Assembly (NCBI RefSeq): GCF_002575655.3
Contig: NC_053039.3
Location: forward strand, 47,989,290 to 48,053,289
Reading direction: 5' to 3'
DNA from: Aegilops tauschii subsp. strangulata
Taxonomy: Eukaryota; Streptophyta; Magnoliopsida; Poales; Poaceae
Length of the DNA: 64,000 nucleotides
Positions 13,501 through 25,095 of the stretch are shown in pieces (position 1 is the first letter of the stretch; each line of letters starts with the position of its first letter). Position numbers and translations under genes: made by a program. The notes under the pieces were generated by a model. The model made no database searches, had not been told where the DNA came from, and saw only the letters and a program-made list of their open reading frames with translations.

Positions 13501-14554
13501 TTATACAGACTTTTGGAGAAGCCTGTATTTACAAGAAAGTGAGTGGGAGCTTTGTAGCATTTCTAATATTATATGTGGATGACATATTGTTGATTGGAAA
13601 TGATATAGAATTTCTGGATAGCATAAAAAGATACTTGAACAAAAGTTTTTCAATGAAAGACCTCGGTGAAGCTGCTTATATATTGGGCATCAGGATCTAT
13701 AGAGATTGATCAAGACGCTTAATTGGACTTTCACAAAGCACATACCTTGATAAAGTTTTGAAGAAGTTCAAAATGGATCAAGCAAAGAAAGGGTTCTTGC
13801 CTGTGTTACAAGGTGTGAAGTTGAGTGAGACAAAATGCCCGACCACTTTAGAAGATAGAGAGAAAATGAAAGTCATTCCCTATGCTTCAGCCATAGGTTC
13901 TATCATGTATGCAATGATGTGTACTAGCCTGATGTGTGCCTTGCTATTAGTTTAGCAGGGAGGTACCAAAGTAATCTTGGAGTGGATCACTGGACAGCGG
14001 TCAAGAACATCCTGAAATACATGAAAAGGACTAAGGATATGTTTCTCCTTTATGGAGGTGACAAAGAGCTCATCGTAAATGGTTACGTAGATACAAGTTT
14101 TGACACAGGTCCGAATGACTCTAAGTCACAAACCGGATACGTATTTATATTGAACGGTGGAGCTGTCAGTTGGTGCAGTTCCAAGCAAAGCGTCGTGGCG
14201 GGATCTACTTGTGAAGCGGAGTACATAGCTGCTTCGGAAGCAGCAAATGAAGGAGTCTGGATGAAGGAGTTCATATCCGATCTAGGTGTCATACCTAGTG
14301 CATCGGGTCCAATGAAAATCTTTTGTGAGAATACTGGAGCAATTGCCTTGGCAAAGGAATCCAGATTTCACAAGAGAACCAAGCACATCAAGAGACGCTT
14401 CAATTCCATCTGTGATCAAGTCAAGGAGGGAGACATAGAGATTTGCAAGATACATACAGATCTGAATATTGCAGACCCGTTGACTAAGCCTCTCTCACGA
14501 GCAAAACATGATCAGCACCAAGACTCCATGGGTGTTAGAATCATTACTGTGTAA
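10578..14554 (+). pseudogene. A2 gag-pol polyprotein pseudogene
   Basis: The ATG at 10578 opens a frame with stops at 10662 (Trp to TAG), 10698 (Gln to TAG) and 11160. Gag runs to about 11330. Its zinc knuckle has lost the second Cys (Tyr at 11340-11342). The protease motif D-T-G-S is at 11481. The integrase zinc motif follows near 11895, but the first catalytic Asp is Asn (12078-12080). A one-base deletion near 12255 shifts the frame, stops occur at 12371 and 12407, and a deletion near 12930 restores the first frame. Reverse transcriptase keeps Y-V-D-D at 13572-13583 but has TGA stops at 13425 and 13707, and another frameshift falls near 13925. RNase H follows to the normal C-terminus at 14554. 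Several stops are CGA to TGA or CAG to TAG. The domain order gag-protease-integrase-RT-RNase H is that of copia. Confidence 0.92.
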
Positions 14555-14587
14555 TCTAGATTATTGACTCTAGTGCAAGTGGGAGAC

Positions 14588-16306
14588 TAAAGTAAATATG
14601 CCCTAGAGGAAATAATAAAGTTGTTATTTATATTTCCTTATATCATGATAACTGTTTATTATTCATGCTAGAATTGTAATAAACGGAAACTTAGTACATG
14701 TGTGAATACATAGACAAACAGAGTGTCACTAGTATGCCTCTACTTGACTAGCTCGTTAATTAAAGATGGTTAAGTTTCCTAGACATAGACATGAGTTGTC
14801 ATTTGATTAACGGGATCACATCATTAGAGAATGATGTGATTGACAAGACCCATCCGTTAGCTTAGCACGATGATCGTTTAGTTTGTTGCTATTGCTTTCT
14901 TCATGACTTATACATGTTCCTATGACTATGAGATTATGCAACTCCCGAATACCGGAGGAACACTTAGTGTGCTACCAAACGTCACAACGTAACTGGGTGA
15001 TTATAAAGATGCTCTACAGGTGTCGGTGTTTCTTGAGCTGGCATAGATCGAGATTAGGATTTGTCACTCCGATTGTCAGAGAGGTATCTCTGGGCCATCT
15101 CGGTAATGCACATCACTATAAGCCTTGCAAGCAATGTGACTAATGAGTTAGTTGCGGGATGATGCATTACGAAACGAGTAAATAGACTTGCCGGTAACGA
15201 GATTGAACTAGGTATTGAGATACCGACGATCAAATCTCGGGCAAGTAACATACCGATGACAAAGGGAACAACGTATGTTGTTATGTGGTATGACCGATAA
15301 AGATCTTCGTAGAATATGTGGGAACCAATATGAGAATCCAGGTTCCACTACTGGTTATTGACCAGAGATGAGTCTCGGTCATGTCTACATAGTTCTCGAC
15401 CCCGTAGGGTCCGCAAGCTTAACGTTCGATGACGATTGGTATTATGAGTTTATGTGTTTTGATGTACCGAAGGTTGTTCGGAGTCCCGGATGTGATCACC
15501 GACATGACGAGGAGTCTCGAAATGGTCGAGACATGAAGATTGATATATCGGAAGGTTATGTTTGGACACTGGAAATGTTTCGGATGAGTTCAGGCATTTT
15601 CCGGAGTACCGGGAGGTTACCGGAACCCCTCGGGGGCTTAATGGGCCTACACGGGCTTTAGTGGAAGAGAGAGGAGGCGGCCAAGAGGTGGGGCGCCCCC
15701 CCCCCCAAGCCCAATCCGAATTGGGAAGGGGGCCGGCCCCCCTTTCCTTCTTCTCCTCTTCCCCTTCCTTCCCCCTCCTCTTAGGACTAAGAAAGGGGGG
15801 AACCTACTCCTAGTAGGAGTAGGTTCCCCCCTTGGGGGCGCACCATGAGGGCCGGCCGGCCCCCTCCTCCCCTCCCTTATATACGGGGGAGGGGGCACCC
15901 CATAGACACACAAGTTGATTGTTTTAGCCGTGTGTGGTGCCCCCCTCCACAGATTTCCACCTCGGTCATATCATTGTAGTGCTTAGGTGAAGCCCTGCGT
16001 CGGTAACTTCATCATCACCGTCATCACGCCGTCGTGCTAACGAAACTCTCCCTCTTCCTCAGCTGGATCAAGAGTTCGAGGGATGTCACTGAGCTGAACG
16101 TGTGCAGATCGCGGAGGTGTCGTGCGTTCGGTACTTGATCGGTTGGATCGCGAAGACGTTCGACTACATCAACCGCGTTACTTAACACTTCCGCTTTCGG
16201 TCTACGAGGGTATGTGGACAAACTCTCCCGCTCATTGCTATGCATCACATAGATAGATCTTGCGTGATCGTAGGTAAATTTTTTTGAAATACTGCGTTCC
16301 CCAACA
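14588..16306 (+). repeat. A2 3' LTR (1,719 bp)
   Basis: It follows the polypurine stretch AAGTGGGAGAC. Its first bases are TAAAGTAAATATGCCC, so the canonical TG start has become TA. It contains a perfect palindrome at 15798-15826 and a TATA box at 15877-15884, and ends CCCCAACA. Confidence 0.93.
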
Positions 16307-16311
16307 CGGAC

Positions 16312-17180
16312 TTACTTCGCGACATCATCGGCCGCCTTGGTTCTGATTTCGGCTGAAGGACTTGGGCGCATTGCACTTCTTCCTCGGTATTAATGTGCGA
16401 CGTGATGCCTCCAGATTTTTTCTTCATCAAGGACAGTATGCTCTTGATCTATTGGATCGTGCTGGCATGACCGACTGCAAACCTGCTGGTACTCCTGCCG
16501 AGGCCCAGCCGAAGCTGTCTGACACTGCTGGACAGCCTGCCACTGATGTCGCTCTCTACCGCAGTATTTTTGGTGCTCTTTAGTACCTCATGCTCACCAG
16601 ACCAGACATTCAGTTTACCGTGCAGCAAGTTTGCTTGCACATGCACTCGCCTCGTGATGTTCACTCGTCTCTGGTCAAGCGCATTCTCTGGTACCTTCGC
16701 GGCACACCGACCTTCGGCCTTCGTCTTCGTGCCTCCGCCTCCACCGAGCTGTTTGCTTACACTGATGCGGATTGGGCCGGCTATCCTGACACTCGACAAT
16801 CTATGTCGGGATATTGTGTCTTCTTCGGTGATTCTCTCACCTCATGTTCCTCTAAGCGGCATCCCACCGTCTCCCGCCCGAGTGCTGAGGCCGAGTACCG
16901 TGTCATCGCCAATGTTGTTGCCGAGACATGTTGGCTACGTCAACTACTTGGCGAACTTCGGGTCTCAATCCCGAAAGCTACGGTGGTTTTCTGTGATAAT
17001 GTTTCGGCCACCTACCTCGCGGCCAATCCGGTGCAGCATAAGCGTGCCAAGCACATTGAACTTGATGTTCACTTCGTCCGCGAGAAGGTTCAGTTGGGTC
17101 AGCTCCGTGTCCTTCATATACCGACCACCCAACAGTTTGCCGACATTATGACCAAAGGGCTTCCAACCGCTGCATTCTAG
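16312..17180 (+). pseudogene. C1 pol relic, part 2 (end of reverse transcriptase and RNase H)
   Basis: The frame continues directly from 7623 once A2 and one TSD copy are removed. A frameshift occurs near 16355, after which the frame carries the L-H-F-F-L-G-I connection typical of copia RT, a TAG at 16581-16583, and then RNase H with its acidic positions (Y-T-D-A-D-W, A-E-A-E-Y, C-D-N). The frame ends with TAG at 17178-17180, where related proteins continue for a few residues. It is a decayed remnant. Confidence 0.87.
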
Positions 17181-17233
17181 GAGTTCCGTTCCAGTCTTTG
17201 CATCGCCGACGCCGACGCTTCGACTGCAGGGGG

Positions 17234-17400
17234 TGTTGAACGTGACATGTTTGTATTACTATTTCTATCTTCTCTAGCCTTGTATAGTTGACTCCTAGAG
17301 GTATGGCAGGATTAGTTTCCTTGTCACACAAGACATCGCGTGTATATATTGTGACCAACTCCGAGGAATACAATTGAGTTGCATCCCACATCTTTCTACA
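17234..17400 (+). repeat. C1 3' LTR (167 bp)
   Basis: The polypurine tract GCAGGGGG (17226-17233) is followed by TGTTGAACGTGACATG and the repeat ends CTTTCTACA at 17400, giving TG...CA ends. The 5' partner is left of the window, so the length rests on these motifs alone. The flanking target copy would be GTTAC (17401-17405). Confidence 0.78.
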
Positions 17401-17807
17401 GTTACAAGTTGAAGGCAATTTTGATAAAACTTGATTGCATAGATGCGTTGACTTTTCTTTGGCTGGAGGCATCCATTTGTACTAAAAGGTGTGGAGGGAG
17501 ATCCACATCGGGATTATGCACCACAATTGAAAACTAAGAACTCTAATCTGATCTCTTTAGCAAAAGGAACCCTAACTAGCCTAGAGTGCTGAATTAAGGA
17601 ACTGATGTATGCCACACTAGCTAGTTGGATCATATCTTCAACTGAGCATCTTTAGCCGATCAATACTGGGCACTGAAATTAGGTGATCTAATTTTGTCGT
17701 TAGTTGGCCCAACTTGGTATGTACTTTTTGGTAGGCATTTACTTTGGCGGGGATCCTTTTGGTTGGCGTTGAGCCAGACAAAATTGCAGTTGTGGTGCTA
17801 ACTGATG
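17401..17807. other. Unassigned spacer between C1 and a MITE cluster
   Basis: I see no supported gene, terminal repeat or long open frame in this stretch. Confidence 0.5.
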
Positions 17808-18021
17808 TCTACTCACTATGGGAAGTAATTTCGACACTTCATTTATTAGTTTGTAGACTTATCTTGTCTTAATATGTGTGATGTTACTCATAGTACTAGT
17901 GAAGCCTAACTAGCTATGTTACTCAATTCATCTCTCTCCCCATTAAATCATTGCCACATAAGCAAATTTGCTGAGTTAGATCTTATGTTACTGCTGAAGT
18001 TACTTCCACTGTGGGTAGTCT
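17808..18021. mobile_element. MITE-like element with imperfect terminal inverted repeats
   Basis: The left end reads TCTACTCACTATGG and the reverse complement of the right end reads GACTACCCACAGTGG, giving imperfect inverted ends around about 210 bp of AT-rich, gene-free sequence. This resembles a common grass MITE type; I do not assign a superfamily and saw no clear TSD. Confidence 0.5.
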
Positions 18022-18029
18022 AAGGTCGG

Positions 18030-18253
18030 TCACTATACTAGTGTATTATACTACCTTCACAATACATAGTATCATAACTTGGTACCTCATTTATTGACAT
18101 GCATGACACAAACTAGTACATCATTTAATATGATACGGTATCATATTATGATGCCCAACCTCCTCTTTCCTTATTTAATTGTGTGACACCTCAACAAAAA
18201 TAATCTAGTTATCATGCACGATACTACCTATGATACTCCCATTGTGACAAGTC
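18030..18253. mobile_element. Second MITE-like unit
   Basis: The segment shares the same style, with repeated TGATACTA/TAGTATCA motifs on opposite strands and an end TACTCCCATTGTGACAAGTC that mirrors GGTCGGTCACTATACTAG at its left end. It has no coding sequence. The boundaries are approximate. Confidence 0.4.
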
Positions 18254-18299
18254 TAATTATTCCAAGTCAGAATTAGTTGAAGGACCAATTAATTAAGTA

Positions 18300-18394
18300 C
18301 TCCCTCCGTTCGATATTAATTGTCGCTCAAACGGATGTATCTAGCCGTGCTAGATACATGCGTTCGAGCGACAATTAATATAGGACAAAGGGAG
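18300..18394. mobile_element. Stowaway-type MITE (95 bp)
   Basis: It begins CTCCCTCCGTTCGATATT and ends in a near-perfect reverse complement (ACAAAGGGAG), with TA at both borders (18298-18299 and 18395-18396), the target duplication of Tc1/mariner-type MITEs. Almost the entire 95 bp folds as one hairpin around the centre near 18347. Confidence 0.88.
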
Positions 18395-18396
18395 TA

Positions 18397-18764
18397 TACA
18401 GTTTTTTCAGAAAGGAGGATGACCTCTGTCCTCTGCATCAAAACGATGCATGTAGCCATTTTATTAATTATTCATCAAGACCTCTAGCTGCCGGGGAGTA
18501 CATGTCTAGCTGTCGGTTTGTTTGGACTACTCTATAGGAAGACATTTTCTTGCCGCACAACGGATGTTGCCAAATTGTGCTATTCTGGTCTAAACATAAG
18601 GACATATAATACTATGTTTCCTTCACACAAAAATTATACTTGAATCGTGAAGCTTTTTGTAAAGGCTTGTGACTTTGGCTTATTCTTTTGCATCATTCAC
18701 CGAATCAGGAGGATAATAATTAACCAAAGTTATGTAATCTTCTTAGCTGCATTCTACAGTAGTA
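18397..18764. other. Gene-free spacer
   Basis: No supported gene or repeat boundary is visible in these bases before the split MITE and the CACTA end. Confidence 0.5.
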
Positions 18765-18772
18765 CTCTCCCT

Positions 18773-18990
18773 CACTAGTAGAAAAAGGGCCATTTGTCCC
18801 GGTTCGTAAGGGCCATTTGTCCCGGTTGTTGAACCGGGACTAAAGGGTCGTTACTAAAGCCCTAGGCCTTTAGTCCTGGTTCTTACACGAACCGGGACAG
18901 ATGGGCCTCCACGTGGCCGGTGCGGTGAGCCCAGGAAGGAGGCCCTTTGGTCCCGGTTGGTGGCACCAACCGGGACCAATAGGCGTCCAT
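18773..18990. repeat. CACTA left terminal and subterminal repeats
   Basis: After the 13-bp end the sequence holds repeated GTCCCGGTTNG units in both orientations (for example near 18796, 18820, 18833, 18877, 18893, 18952 and 18970). In CACTA elements such subterminal arrays are the usual binding region of an element-encoded DNA-binding protein. Confidence 0.85.
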
Positions 18991-19353
18991 GCGTTCAGCA
19001 GCTGGCAGGAGCTGAGGTTTTTGTTTTTTTAAGGGGGTGGTTTAGGGGTTTTGGGGGTTTAATTTAGGTGTTTCATATATTGTGTTAGCTAGCTAATTAA
19101 TAGAGAGAAGTGTCCTCTCTTATCTCCGTGCTTGGTCGACGCTACGTACTATACGTATAGAGAGGACTCGACACGCTAGCTAGTAAGCAAATGAAGGAAA
19201 CAGAAGATCGTCATGAACATATGCATACAGAGAGAAGTGATATCGACCACCTCTCCTTCTCCGAGAGATTGGTCGAACAACAAGTTCTCGTATATCTATC
19301 CGACGCTATAGGCTACATATATACAATATAATTATCTCTTACAATATAATCTC
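18991..19353. other. CACTA 3' non-coding region
   Basis: This AT-rich stretch lies between the subterminal repeats and the stop codon of the minus-strand pseudogene at 19354. It has no gene of its own that I can support. Confidence 0.5.
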
Positions 19354-22300
19354 CTAATTATATATGAACTCAGGGTCCACATGGTATTCTCCGTCTTTAT
19401 CGATCACGTGGTCAAGAAAGAATGCCGCCAATTCCTCTTGAATTGCTCGCATACGATCTGGTGGTAGGAGTTCATCCCGCATCCGAAACATCTAATTTTA
19501 AGAAGGGGGTCAATACATATATATATATATGAATAAATGAAACTCAACACAAATGATGGTAATAAAATAAAATTGTGAATATTATTATTTACACACTTCA
19601 TATTGTTTGTCAGAGTAGCCCCGCTCACAGGTCGTGTGGTGGATGGACTCGCAAACGTAGTAATCACAGTAATTATTCCCGGCTTCCTGCCACAACCACT
19701 TTACAAGAAATAGAGGTCAATCAAACTGATAAGCAAGCATGCTATAAATGGTATTGATGAAACTAGCGCTTGAATCACTAGGAGATGCGCGGAACATGCT
19801 AGTAGTACTTACTTTCGGGTGTCTAAATTGCAGCTTCTTCGGCAGTCCCGGAGCTTTTGAGGTGAATTTTGTCCAAACCCTGTCAGACAAAGAAAACAAT
19901 TACTTGATATCAGGAAATGAACAAAGTTGCCGATATAGTGCGATAATGATCGATTTAACTTACTTCTCGAGCATTTCAGTCATGTCCGCATACTCCTGGG
20001 GATCATTTCGTCTCGAGTCTAAGACGGTTACTAGTCCCTGCTCAAGCTTAATCTCTAGGAGAATATAGTGGAACCTGCGCACGCATGCATAACTCATCAA
20101 TTACATTACTATAACCTGGACTAATAAGGGAAACCGAATATGCACAAGACAGTAACACTCACTTGAAGTTGTAAGGAAAGAGTATTATATCTTTGTTTTC
20201 ATTTATTACCAACGATCGTAGCAGGTTGGCCTCGGTCTCTCTGGCCTTAAATTCAGCCGTATATGCATCTATGAGATTTGTGTTAATGAACCCAATATCA
20301 CCGATTTGTCTTTTTTTCAATTCGGCAATCTTCAATCTGCATAATATAGTGAGGATAATTATAAATACATGTAATGAAAGAGCTGACCTATATATAGAGA
20401 CTTAATGACAGAAGTAGTACTTACAGACAGTAGCAAGTGACCGTTAATTTATCGAGGGCCTGTTGATTGAAAAACTGGAAGAACTCCTCAAATGGAACAT
20501 TCAACAGATCAATTCCAACGAGGTCATGCTCCTCTTTAACTCTCAGCGTCAAAATATTCCTCCCCCCAGACTCTCTGCAGGTTTTCATGTACCAATCATG
20601 GAATCTTCGCATCATCGTTGTTAGAGATCTTTCATCTTTGATGAGAGGCTTCCCGTACTCGTATCTGTGTTCGTCCACCTCCAAGAAATCATAATGTACA
20701 TTGTCAGGCAGGTAATCTCCAAGATTGGTATAACCGGGCACCATCCTCGGATCATTAGCGACGATATCGCTAGACACCTTGAGCGGGGGGCACGATTGGT
20801 TCGCTTGTTCTTCGAGCTGGGCAATTTTTTTCCCAGCTCGTCGTTCTTTTAACCTTTGATCACTGATAGTACTTCCCGACCGCTCCGCTTCGATAAATGA
20901 CCTTTCAATAATGCGCTCATAGTTGCCTTTCGGCGAAGACTTTGGTGGTTTCTTCAGGGCAGCCAGAGTGCGCTTCGCTTTCACCGGATCTATCTTCTCC
21001 TCCGGAGGTGGATGTTTCTTTGCTTTCACCCCTTCAAATAAGTTCATCACTTCGGCTCGCGCGATCTTCGCGTTTTCCTCCAGTGTCCTCTCGTATGGTA
21101 ACTTCTCTGGAGTCTTCAGAGAAGGACCAAATCTGTATTACCTCCCGCCTCTGGCTGTACTGCTAGACGCCGGAGCAGGCGGAGCGGCTGCGGCTGTCTT
21201 CTTTCCTTTCTTACGAGGCGGAGGAGAAGGACTACGACGCGCTGGAGCAGTCGAAGCGGCGGCGGGTCTCTTCCGCCCTTGCTGACGAGGCGGCGAAGGA
21301 GGAGGCTGGCTGCTCGGGCGCGCTGGCGCAGGCGGAGAAGGAGGCGGAGTGCCGCCACGCGCCGGAGAAGGAGGTTGAGTGCCCTGATCACTCGCCGGAG
21401 GAGGAGGCGGAGTGCCCTGACTCGCCAGAGGAGGAAGAGGCGGAGGCGTGAAGTTTGGAAGGTTGATGAGCTCCTTCCGCCATAGGCATGGAGTCTTCAG
21501 AGAAGAACCCAGCCGAGTCTCCCCTTCACCCGTAGGGTGGTGAAGCTCGAGGTCCTCAAATCCGTCCGTTATTTCATCCACCATCACCCTAGCATATCCT
21601 TCTGGAATCGGCCGGCAGTGATAGGTTGCGCCAGGTTCAGGAGGTGCAGCAGAACTAACAGCCGCCTTGACTTTCAATTTCATCCATTGCGTCATAAGGT
21701 GGCAATGTTGAGACTCCGTGATAGCATCCACGGGGTAGCTAGCAGGAGCCGTGAAGACAGGCTCCTGCTAAAGCAGCTCGGTGGAAGCACGCTGCTTCTC
21801 CGCTGAGATGGCGGGGTAGCTTCGGGGGAAGCTTCGGTAGGTCATTTGCTGCGATTTGCTTCTCGTTCCTCTATCGTTTGTACCCTTGCGTCCAGTGCCT
21901 GCAGTTGGGTATGCTCCACTTTCTTCCTCCTCTCCTGGAATTTGTAACCTCCTGCGTCTGGAAACCCAGCCTTCCACGGAACGGAACCTGGCGTGCCTCG
22001 TGTCCGTCCAGTGTGCTCAGGATTCCCGAGGGCCATTGTGAGCTCGTCGTTCTCTCTGTCTGGAACGAACGTCCCTTGCTGCGCTGCATCGATATACTCC
22101 TGAAGCCTCGTGACGGGTAGTCTCAGTTGCTCGTTCGTCCAAACGCACTTCCCTGATACAGGGTCCAAGGTTCCACCAACCCCGAAGAACCAAGTCCGGC
22201 AACGGTCTGGCCAGTTCAATGTCTCTGGTTCGACCCCTTTATCAACCAGGTCATTCTCAGCCTTGGCCCACAACGGCCGGGCTTTGAGGTAGCCACCTGA

Positions 22301-23173
22301 CCCTGTGCGATGGTGAAGCTTCTTCTTCGCAGCATTTTTCTTGTTTGTCGCTGACATCTTCTTACTCTTGTCTGATGTCTTGTGGGCCACAAATGCGGGC
22401 CAGTGATCTCTGATCTTCTCATACCGGCCGGTGAATTCTGGTGTCTTTTCTTGGTCGACAAACGATGTTTTCAGCTCATTCTTCCACCTCCTGAATAGTT
22501 CTGCCATCTTCTTAAGAGCATGAGACTTGATCAATTGCTCTTTAACTGGCTTCTCCGGATCCTCCTCTGGCGGTAGGGTGAAATTTGCCTTCAGGGCGGT
22601 CCAAAGATCATCTTTCTGCATATCGTCGACATAAGACACCTCAGGGTCTTCCTTCTTAGGCTTAAACCATTGGTGGATGCTGATCGGGATCTTGTCCCTA
22701 ACAAGAACCCCGCACTGAGCAGCAAATGCTTCCTTTGTCCGGATGGGTTCAATCGGCATGCCATCGCGCGCGATTGCTGTGATCTCAAACCTTTCATCCG
22801 AGCGCAACTTTTTCTTCGGGCCTCGTCTCTTTATCGAAGTTGTGCTCGATCCGGAGGGCTAGATAAAAGAAGAAAGACGAGAGTTAATTAATATGTGTAC
22901 ATACCAAAACAATGAATGCATCAATTAGCTAGTCAGCACAGGCTTAACTAATATATATACCTGGCCGGACTCGGTTCGGTCACCGGAGCCGTCATCACAG
23001 TCTCCTTCTTGCACCGGCATTGGGTCACCGGAGCCATCATAATCATAGCCTGCTTCTTCACCCTATCCTTCCAGACCATCGGTGTCGTTGAGAAACGACA
23101 AGATGGCATCACTTCCTTTTGTGATTATGTCCCCCAACACCGCTTCTGTTGCTTCGTCTCAGGGGTGCTCCAT
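19354..23173 (-). pseudogene. CACTA-encoded protein with Ulp1-like C-terminus, seven-exon pseudogene
   Basis: I trace seven exons on the minus strand by GT/AG sites and frame: 23173-22961, 22858-20425, 20336-20163, 20074-19964, 19879-19813, 19698-19597 and 19491-19354. Exon 2 encodes a conserved basic region, a Pro/Ala/Lys-rich linker (about 21440-21140) and an acidic helical region. Exons 3-7 look like a C48/Ulp1-type cysteine protease: His in F-H-Y-I-L-L, Asp in T-V-L-D-S-R-R (exon 4) and Cys in N-N-Y-C-D-Y-Y (exon 6). Damage includes two stops in exon 1, a TGA near 21864, a frameshift and TAG near 21770-21800, and a TAA near 21140. Such proteins accompany many grass CACTA elements; the role is not established from sequence. 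Exon 6 acceptor choice is the least certain. Confidence 0.78.
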
Positions 23174-23287
23174 AGTTTCTGCAAATATTTACAACATGGC
23201 AATTATTATTCAAACATGACAGATGGATATATTAGTGGCAAACGTAGAACTAGCTAGCTAATCACAATAAGGAATCATATTAGTGGA

Positions 23288-24874
23288 TGATACGTCTCCA
23301 ACGTATCTATAATTTTTGATTGTTCCATGCTATTATATATTCTGTTTTGGATGTTTAATGGGCTTATTTATGCACTTTTATATTATTTTTGGGACTAACC
23401 TATTAACCGGAGGCCCAGCCCAAATTGCTGTTTTTTTACCTATTTCAGTGTTTCGCAGAAAAAGAATATCAAACGGAGTCCAAACGGAATGAAACCTTCG
23501 GGAACGTGATTTTTGGAACAAACGTGATCCAGAGGACTTGGAGTGGACGTCAAGCAACAGACGAGGAAGCCACGAGGTAGGGGGCGTGCCTACCCCCTGG
23601 GCGCGCCCTCCACCCTCGTGGGCCCCTCGTTGCTCCACTGATGTACTTCTTCCTCCTATATATACCCATATACCCTGGAAACATCATATACGGAGCCAAA
23701 ACCCTATTTCCACCGCTGCAACCTTCTGTACCTGTGAGATCCCATCTTGGGGCCTTTTCCGGCGCTCCGCCGGAGGGGGCATTGATCACGGAGGGCTTCT
23801 ACATCAACACCATAGCATCTCCGGTGATGTGTGAGTAGTTTACCTCAGACCTTCGGGTCCATAGTTATTAGCTAGATGACTTCTTCTCTCTCTTTGGATC
23901 TCAATACAAAGTTCTCCTCGATCTTCTTGGAGATCTATTCGATGTAATCTTCTTTTGCGTTGTGTTTGTCGAGATCCGATGAATTGTGGGTTTATGACCA
24001 AGTTTATCTATGAACAATATTTGAATCTCCTCTGAATTCTTTTATGTATGATTGGTTATCTTTGCAAGTCTCTTCGAATTATCAGTTTGGTTTGGCCTAC
24101 TAGATTGATCTTTCTTGCAATGGGAGAAGTGCTTAGCTTTGGGTTCAATCTTGCGGTGTCCTTTCCAAGTGACAGCAGGGGCAGCAAGGCACGTATTGTA
24201 TTGTTGCCATCGAGGATAAAAAGATGGGGTTTATATCATATTGCATGAGTTTATCCCTCTACATCATGTCATCCTACTTAAAGCATTACTCTGTTCTTAT
24301 GAACTTAATACTCTAGATGCATGCTGGATAGCGGTCGATGTGTGGAGTAATAGTAGTAGATGCAGAATCGTTTCGGTCTACTTGTCATGGACGTGATGCC
24401 TATATACATGGTCATACCTAGATATTCTCATAACTATGCTCAATTATATCAATTGCTTGACAGTAATTCGTTTACCCACCGTAATACTTATGCTATCTTG
24501 AGAGAAGCCACTAGTGAAACCTATGGCCCCCGGGTCTATTTTCCATCATATTAATCTCCCAACAACAAGCTATTTCTGGCGCCGTTTATTTTACTTTGCA
24601 TCTTTATTTCTCTTTATCATAAAAATACCAAAAATATTATCTTATCATATCTATCAGATCTCACTCTCGTAAGTGACCGTGAAGGGATTGACAACCCCTT
24701 TATCACGTTGGTTGCGAGGTTCTTATTTGTTTGTGGAGGTGCGTGGGACTCGAGCGTGGTCTCCTACTAGATTGATACCTTGGTTCTCAAAAACTGAGGG
24801 AAATACTTACGCTACTTTACTGCATCACCCTTTCCTCTTCAAGGGAAAACCAACGCAGTGCTCAAGAGGTAGCA
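23288..24874 (+). repeat. 5' LTR of the Athila-type element
   Basis: It starts TGATACGTCTCC and ends GGTAGCA. A TATA box, CTATATATAC, is at about 23656-23665. Near 24572-24586 it contains ATTTCTGGCGCCGTT, identical to the sequence that carries the real primer site at 24881-24895, so the LTR appears to include former internal sequence. Confidence 0.87.
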
Positions 24875-24885
24875 AGAAGGATTTC

Positions 24886-24903
24886 TGGCGCCGTTGCCGG
24901 GGA
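24886..24903 (+). other. Primer-binding site (tRNA-Asp type)
   Basis: TGGCGCCGTTGCCGGGGA matches the primer site used by Athila-clade gypsy elements, complementary to the 3' end of tRNA-Asp. It lies 11 bases after the inferred LTR end. Confidence 0.8.
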
Positions 24904-25095
24904 GTCTACGCACAAGTCAAGACATACCAAGTACCCATCACAAACTCTTATCCCTCGCATTACATTATTTGCCATTTGCCTCTCGTTTTCCTCTCCCCCA
25001 CTTCACCCTTGCCGTTTTATTCGCCCTCTCTTTTCCGTTCGCCTCTTTTTCATTTGCTTCTTGTTTGCTTGTGTGTTGGATTGCTGCTTGTCACG

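Larger units (their letters stand above)
7624..16306 (+). mobile_element. Full-length Angela/WIS/BARE1-type copia retrotransposon A2
   Basis: This is a complete 8.7-kb element with two LTRs (7624-9346 and 14588-16306), a primer site at 9348, a gag-pol region 10578-14554, a polypurine stretch just before 14588 and a perfect 5-bp target duplication CGGAC on each side (7619-7623, 16307-16311). It lies inside the reverse transcriptase of C1. All coding parts are damaged, so it could move only with proteins supplied by another copy. Confidence 0.94.
5337..17400 (+). mobile_element. Copia retrotransposon C1, host of A1 and A2, 5' part outside window
   Basis: C1 is a copia element with a short (167 bp) LTR. 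Its remaining parts here are the protease-integrase junction through reverse transcriptase (5337-7623), the rest of reverse transcriptase and RNase H (16307-17180), and the 3' LTR (17234-17400). A2 interrupts it with a perfect 5-bp TSD (CGGAC, 7619-7623 and 16307-16311). A1 interrupts it at 5336/5337. Gag and the 5' LTR must lie to the left of the window. I do not assign a family name. Confidence 0.88.

Noticed and set aside
21279..21485. Arg-rich plus-strand frame opposite the CACTA gene
   Set aside because: It is the complement of the Pro/Ala-rich linker of the minus-strand CACTA pseudogene.
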